Shown piece after piece: positions 58,733-62,027 of a stretch of 62,027 nucleotides of DNA (the first letter of the stretch is position 1; every line of letters begins with the position of its first letter). Location: NCBI GenBank assembly GCA_964581115.1, contig CAZOMY010000017.1:1-62027 (forward strand), written 5' to 3'. Both the position numbers and the translations under genes were made by a program. The DNA comes from 2-02-FULL-55-14 sp964581115 (lineage in GTDB: Bacteria; Bacteroidota; Ignavibacteria; UBA10030). The notes below the pieces were generated by a model. It was not told where the DNA came from and did not search any database. It worked only from the letters and a program-made list of their open reading frames with translations.

Positions 58733-59926
58733 CTAACGGTCGACCTCTCCGAGAACAATGTCCGCCGAGCCGACGATCGCTACGAGGTCCGCGATCATGC
58801 AGCCGCGCGAGATCTCGGGTAGAACGCTCAAGTTCACGAATGCCGGTCCGCGCGCCTTCACGCGGAACGGGCTGGCCGATCCATCGGACACGACGTAGAA
58901 GCCCAACTCACCGCGCGGCGACTCGGTCCGGACGTAGGCCTCGGCCCCGGCTTCGGGCCGGATACGCTTCGGGATGGCCGCCTGGACATTCCCCTCGGGG
59001 ATCGCCGAGACGGCCTGTTCGATGATCTTGACGCTCTGCTCCATCTCGCGGACCTTGACGATGAAGCGGTCCCACACATCGCCGACCGTGCCGAACTCAC
59101 CCTTGCCGACCTGCACTTCCCATTCATACTTGTGATAGTACCCATACGGGTCATCGCGGCGAAGGTCGAAGTTCACGCCCGAACCTCGCAGCATCGGACC
59201 GCTGCACGCATAGTTCACCGCCACGTCCGGGGGGAGTACGCCGACGTTCGCCGTGCGTCGGACAAAGATCTCGTTGTAGGTCAGGACGTCGTTGAACTCC
59301 TTGAGCTTCGGTAGGAAGTACCTGCAAAAGTCCTTCGCTTTCTCGACGAATCCAGAGGGGATGTCATGCGAGAGCCCGCCGATCCAGATATAGTTGTAGA
59401 GGAGGCGGGCCCCGCAGGTCATTTCAAAGAGGTCGAGGATCTTCTCCCGATCGCGGAAGGTCCATAGGAACGGCGTGAACGCTCCCATGTCGATGCCGAA
59501 CGTCCCGACGGCGACGAGGTGGCTGGCGATGCGCTGGAGCTCGGCCATGATGACGCGAATGACCTCGACACGCGGCGGCACCTCGATCTTGAGCATCCGT
59601 TCAACCGCCAGCGCGAAGCCCCAGTCGTTGTTCATCGACGCCAGATAGTCCATCCGGTCGCAGTACGGGATCACCTGCTGGTAGTTCGTCATGTGCTCCG
59701 CGTGCTTCTCGAAGCAGCGGTGCAGGTAACCCATGTGCGGAATGACGTCGACCACAATCTCGCCGTCGACGACGATCTCGAGCCTGAGCACGCCGTGCGT
59801 GGACGGGTGCTGCGGGCCCATGTTGATGATCATCTCGTCGGTCCGGATCGTCTTGCCGGTCGAAGTGCGGATGGCGCCCGGCTTGGTGACGTACGGGGTC
59901 GGTATGATGCGGGGTTCTGTGATCAT
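58733..59926 (-). CDS. nuoD: NADH-quinone oxidoreductase subunit D
   Basis: A 397-residue quinone-site subunit related to NiFe-hydrogenase large subunits. INMGPQHPSTHGVLRLEI, GYLHRCFEKHAEHMTNYQQVIPYCDRMDYL and GPMLRGSGVNFDLRRDDPYG are diagnostic, and the protein ends near VGSADIVLGEVDR. It is a separate gene from nuoC. The ATG at 59926 follows the family length; no Shine-Dalgarno is evident. Confidence 0.96.
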   Translation of the reverse strand: MITEPRIIPTPYVTKPGAIRTSTGKTIRTDEMIINMGPQHPSTHGVLRLEIVVDGEIVVDVIPHMGYLHRCFEKHAEHMTNYQQVIPYCDRMDYLASMNNDWGFALAVERMLKIEVPPRVEVIRVIMAELQRIASHLVAVGTFGIDMGAFTPFLWTFRDREKILDLFEMTCGARLLYNYIWIGGLSHDIPSGFVEKAKDFCRYFLPKLKEFNDVLTYNEIFVRRTANVGVLPPDVAVNYACSGPMLRGSGVNFDLRRDDPYGYYHKYEWEVQVGKGEFGTVGDVWDRFIVKVREMEQSVKIIEQAVSAIPEGNVQAAIPKRIRPEAGAEAYVRTESPRGELGFYVVSDGSASPFRVKARGPAFVNLSVLPEISRGCMIADLVAIVGSADIVLGEVDR

Positions 59927-59942
59927 TGATGAAAAGATGTTA

Positions 59943-60011
59943 GCCACAAAGAACGCAAAGATCACAAAGAATGAGATCTCTGGTCTTTGTGTTCTTTGTG
60001 CTCTTTGTGGT
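59943..60011. repeat. 9-bp repeat hairpin in the nuoC-nuoD gap
   Basis: The left arm is GCCACAAAG, AACGCAAAG and ATCACAAAG (59943-59969). The right arm is CTTTGTGTT, CTTTGTGCT and CTTTGTGGT (59985-60011). The arms are complementary at 23 of 27 positions with a 15-nt loop. The first 18 bases of the left arm equal those of the nuoD-nuoH locus. Confidence 0.88.
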
Positions 60012-60044
60012 TACACCGCCATGTCACGAGTGAGCGCCATGGCA

Positions 60045-60521
60045 TCAGTATGGGACCTTCATGCCGTTGTAGTACTCCGGCACGACGAAATCCTTCCGTA
60101 ACGGATGCCCCGGGTAATCGTCCGGAAGCAGGATGCGACGCAGGTCTGGGTGGCCTTCGAACACGATCCCCACCATGTCGTACGCCTCGCGCTCGTGCCA
60201 TTCCGCTCCGCCCCAGATCGACGCCGTCGAGGCCACACGCGGGTCCTCTTTCTTCACGATCGCCTTGATGACGATCTTGTGTTTCTGCGACATCGAAGTA
60301 AGATGATACACCGCCCCGAGCGTCCCGTTGTTGTAGTCCATCCCGCTCACGCACATCACGTAGTCAAAATCGAGGCGCGGATCTTCGCGCAGCGCCTTCG
60401 CGACGATACCGAGCTTCAGCGGCTCAACCGAGATCCACGGCTGGAGCACATCCATCTTGGCATCGAGGACGGCGTCGCCGCAGAGGGACTTGAGGGTGTC
60501 GAGGATCTCTTGAGAAGTCAT
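60045..60521 (-). CDS. nuoC: NADH-quinone oxidoreductase subunit C
   Basis: A 158-residue peripheral-arm subunit. DFDYVMCVSGMDYNNG and SIWGGAEWHEREAYDMVGIVFEGHPDLRRILLPDDYPGHPLRKDF are the 30-kDa subunit signature, ending in the PLRKDF motif. The ATG at 60521 follows directly after a pyrimidine heptad repeat on the mRNA strand, so no Shine-Dalgarno is present. Another internal Met (at about residue 23) would remove conserved sequence. Confidence 0.94.
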   Translation of the reverse strand: MTSQEILDTLKSLCGDAVLDAKMDVLQPWISVEPLKLGIVAKALREDPRLDFDYVMCVSGMDYNNGTLGAVYHLTSMSQKHKIVIKAIVKKEDPRVASTASIWGGAEWHEREAYDMVGIVFEGHPDLRRILLPDDYPGHPLRKDFVVPEYYNGMKVPY

Positions 60522-60556
60522 GAAGGAGGATGAAGGATTGAGGATGGAGGAGGAAG
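60522..60556. repeat. purine heptad repeat at the nuoC start
   Basis: GAAGGAG, GATGAAG, GATTGAG, GATGGAG and GAGGAAG are five consecutive 7-bp units (consensus GANNRAG) on the plus strand. On the nuo mRNA they read as CTNNNTC pyrimidine units, ending directly at the nuoC ATG. That places CCTCC, rather than its complement, in the ribosome-binding position. Confidence 0.8.
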
Positions 60557-60563
60557 GCGAGGC

Positions 60564-61061
60564 TCAGGCGGAGGCTTTGGGTTGGACCAGGGTCTCGCGC
60601 CGCACCTTCTCCTGCAGCTTGATGATGCCTTCGAGCAGGGCCTCCGGACGGGGCGGACATCCGGGCACGTAGACGTCGACAGGGATCACGCGATCCACGC
60701 CTTTGAGCACATGGTAGCCGTGTTCCCAGTACGGGCCGCCACAGTTAGCGCAGGAGCCCATCGAGATCACATATCGGGGTTCGGGCATCTGGTCGTAGAT
60801 ACGCTTGATGCGCGACGCCATCTTGAGCGTCACCGTGCCGGAGACGAACATGACGTCGACCTGTCGGGGTGTGGCACGGGGAATAACGCCGAACCGCATG
60901 ATGTCGAAGTGCGACGCCGAGGCGGCCATCATCTCGATGGCACAGCAGGCAAGGCCGAACTGGAGTTGGAACAACGACGACAGCCGCGCCCAGTTCAGGA
61001 CGTTCTCGAGTGGCGCAACGAAGACGTTGGAGTTCTCAAATCGCTGATCGAGCAGACCCAC
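60564..61061 (-). CDS. nuoB: NADH-quinone oxidoreductase subunit B
   Basis: A 165-residue subunit holding the N2 [4Fe-4S] cluster. Ligands are the double Cys of FGLACCAIEMM, Cys in SMGSCANCGG and Cys in YVPGCPPRPEALL. The start is GTG at 61061 with AGAGGAG 9 nt upstream, longer alternatives being excluded by the gap repeat. Confidence 0.96.
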   Translation of the reverse strand: MGLLDQRFENSNVFVAPLENVLNWARLSSLFQLQFGLACCAIEMMAASASHFDIMRFGVIPRATPRQVDVMFVSGTVTLKMASRIKRIYDQMPEPRYVISMGSCANCGGPYWEHGYHVLKGVDRVIPVDVYVPGCPPRPEALLEGIIKLQEKVRRETLVQPKASA

Positions 61062-61092
61062 TGAATAGACTCCTCTCGGGAGAATTAAGATG

Positions 61093-61164
61093 GCCGCAGA
61101 GAACGCATAGATCGCAGAAAGAGGTGTGAGACGAGGTCTTTGCGCCCTTTGCGTTCTTTGCGGC
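61093..61164. repeat. 9-bp repeat hairpin in the nuoA-nuoB gap
   Basis: The left arm is GCCGCAGAG, AACGCATAG and ATCGCAGAA (61093-61119). The right arm is CTTTGCGCC, CTTTGCGTT and CTTTGCGGC (61138-61164). The arms are complementary at 21 of 27 positions with an 18-nt loop. The right arm runs into the nuoA stop codon by one base. Confidence 0.85.
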
Positions 61165-61574
61165 TAGGTATTGCCGCTGACAACCGAACTGCGCACTGTG
61201 GGCACTTCTGGCCGCGGCTTGTCCCAGTCGAGATCGCCTTTAGCCCAAACGTACACGAACCCGACGATCAGGACAGCCAGGAAGACGGCCATCTCGAGGA
61301 ACGCCAGCATTCCGATGTCGCGGTAGACGAGCGCCCAAGGGAACAGGAAGACCACCTCAACCGCGAAGATGAGGTACACAAGGGCCACAACGTAGAATCG
61401 TACGTTGAACCTTACCCAAGCATTGCCGAGGGGTTCTTCACCGCACTCGTACGTGGCCAGTTTGCCTGAATACGGACGGGCGGGGCGGAGCAGGCGGGAC
61501 GTGAGAAGACCGGCGATGACGAAAACGATGCCGAACAGGAAGAAGATGAGGACCTTACCGAACTCCGTGAGCAT
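61164..61574 (-). CDS. nuoA: NADH-quinone oxidoreductase subunit A
   Basis: A 136-residue three-helix membrane subunit and first gene of the operon. YECGEEPLGNAWVRFNVRFYVVALVYLIFAVEVVFLFPWA contains the conserved cytoplasmic loop Cys and the EVVFLFPWA helix. The ATG at 61574 is chosen; a GTG three codons upstream at 61583 is possible and neither has a strong Shine-Dalgarno. Confidence 0.95.
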   Translation of the reverse strand: MLTEFGKVLIFFLFGIVFVIAGLLTSRLLRPARPYSGKLATYECGEEPLGNAWVRFNVRFYVVALVYLIFAVEVVFLFPWALVYRDIGMLAFLEMAVFLAVLIVGFVYVWAKGDLDWDKPRPEVPTVRSSVVSGNT

Positions 61575-61627
61575 AGAGGACACCAGCGGCGACGTACAGG
61601 GTTTAGTCAGCCTCGCAACACATGATG

Positions 61628-61656
61628 ATTCTAGGGAATAATCGCAGGAGAGTCAA
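61628..61656 (-). promoter_or_regulatory. near-consensus sigma70-type promoter of the nuo operon
   Basis: On the minus strand TTGACT (61656-61651) and TAGAAT (61633-61628) are separated by exactly 17 bp, each with five of six consensus bases. The start would be near 61620, giving a leader of about 46 nt before nuoA. It is the best promoter in the window. Confidence 0.75.
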
Positions 61657-61694
61657 GAAAACCACGTCGTACCAGTCTCAATCTTGATACTGGT
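61652..61694 (-). terminator. probable terminator of the cobalamin adenosyltransferase gene
   Basis: ACCAGT at 61671-61676 and ACTGGT at 61689-61694 enclose a second short pairing TCAA/TTGA, making a 24-bp imperfect inverted repeat. On the minus strand GGTTTTCTT follows after 6 nt. The T-tract overlaps the -35 side of the nuo promoter, so the upstream unit would end where nuo transcription begins. It could also be an operator. Confidence 0.5.
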
Positions 61695-61725
61695 GTTTGA
61701 GGGCGGGGTATCGTTTTAACCCGGT

Positions 61726-62027
61726 CTATGGTCGGGATTTCCACGGCGTCTCGTGCACGCCAAGATCATGATTGACACGACGAGCAAGGACAAACAGAAG
61801 GTCGGCGAGACGATTCAGGTAGACGACGGGAAGATGATCGAGAAACGACTCACGAACGAGACGGACCGTTCGGCGCTCTGCTCGGCGGCACACCGTGCGG
61901 GCCACATGGAGCGCAGCGCCAGCCGGAGAGCCCGACGGAAGGATGAAGGATCGAAGCTCCGGCAGTCCGATCTCGAGCCGGTCAATGTCCTGCTCCAGTC
62001 GAGCGATGTCTTCGTCCACAATGCGCC
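61726..62027 (-). CDS. cob(I)alamin adenosyltransferase, PduO type, partial
   Basis: The C-terminal ~100 residues of a PduO/MMAB-type ATP:cob(I)alamin adenosyltransferase; the 5' part lies beyond the window edge and the frame stays open there. RSFILPSGSPAGAALHVARTVCRRAERRTV is the conserved ATP/cobalamin helix region, and VYLNRLADLLFVLARRVN the C-terminal helix. It makes the adenosylcobalamin needed by methylmalonyl-CoA mutase, the enzyme MeaB assists. Confidence 0.92.
   Translation of the reverse strand, partial: RIVDEDIARLEQDIDRLEIGLPELRSFILPSGSPAGAALHVARTVCRRAERRTVRLVRESFLDHLPVVYLNRLADLLFVLARRVNHDLGVHETPWKSRP

Noticed and set aside
58639..60011. CRISPR array
   Set aside because: The repeats are contiguous 9-bp units in two facing arms, with no unique spacers of constant length and no cas genes.
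1..62027. tRNA genes, insertion sequences, prophage
   Set aside because: No cloverleaf with a T-arm GGTTC signature in the gaps, no transposase, integrase or phage structural frame, and no clear target duplications.

Overview
The window is GC-rich bacterial chromosome, densely coded, with no transposase, integrase, phage gene, CRISPR array or tRNA that I can see. Gene content points to the Bacteroidota/Chlorobiota/Ignavibacteriota side of the FCB group. The pointers are a DUF3078-type outer-membrane-like protein, an 11-gene nuo operon lacking nuoEFG, a Chlorobi/Bacteroidota-like DnaK N-terminus and an M64 peptidase. The placement is inferred from family resemblance and is only moderately secure.

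Layout. (1) 355-16830, minus strand: a tightly packed run reading acyl-CoA dehydrogenase, guaB, Xaa-Pro peptidase, glycosyltransferase, purD, sugar epimerase, meaB, second acyl-CoA dehydrogenase, spermidine-synthase-like membrane fusion, acyl-CoA carboxylase, small exported protein, sigma54 activator. It mixes branched/odd-chain acyl-CoA catabolism, purine synthesis and surface-sugar functions. (2) 17094-19687: three response-regulator genes around a divergent promoter region; one carries a histidine-phosphotransfer-like domain without a kinase ATPase. (3) 19684-28278, plus strand: an unusual leader, then nif3, a zinc-ribbon coiled-coil gene, rnhA, the RNase P RNA, recJ, ruvC, ruvA, ruvB and an M64 peptidase. 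(4) 28489-39562: a mixed set including rluA-like, mpg-like, uvrA, a DUF58 gene, an L,D-transpeptidase, an rRNA methyltransferase, a DUF3078 gene and mscL with a zinc-ribbon tail. (5) 39724-45948, minus strand: a stress island of three small heat-shock proteins, dnaK and clpB, headed by a sigma54-like promoter. (6) 46196-49365, plus strand: M28 peptidase, birA, coaX. (7) 49445-61574, minus strand: nuoA-B-C-D-H-I-J-K-L-M-N with a trailing response regulator, behind a near-consensus sigma70-type promoter. (8) A cobalamin adenosyltransferase gene runs off the right edge.

The most unusual signal is not protein coding. Many intergenic gaps hold short degenerate tandem repeats of period 7, 9 or 10 bp, often as two facing arms that can fold into a long hairpin. 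Each locus has its own unit, but the 9-bp loci share nearly the same one. Every gap longer than 40 bp inside the nuo operon carries such a repeat. A separate 50-60 bp imperfect palindrome occurs twice, each time beside these repeats.

The genes connect into a few themes. MeaB and the cobalamin adenosyltransferase imply a B12-dependent methylmalonyl-CoA mutase elsewhere, fed by the acyl-CoA dehydrogenases and the biotin-dependent carboxylase, which BirA would activate. RecJ, RuvABC, UvrA and the alkyladenine glycosylase give a repair group. The nuo complex supplies proton-pumping electron transport without an NADH-oxidising module encoded here. Start codons were chosen from family N-termini, Shine-Dalgarno sequences and overlaps with upstream stops; where these disagree the entry says so.
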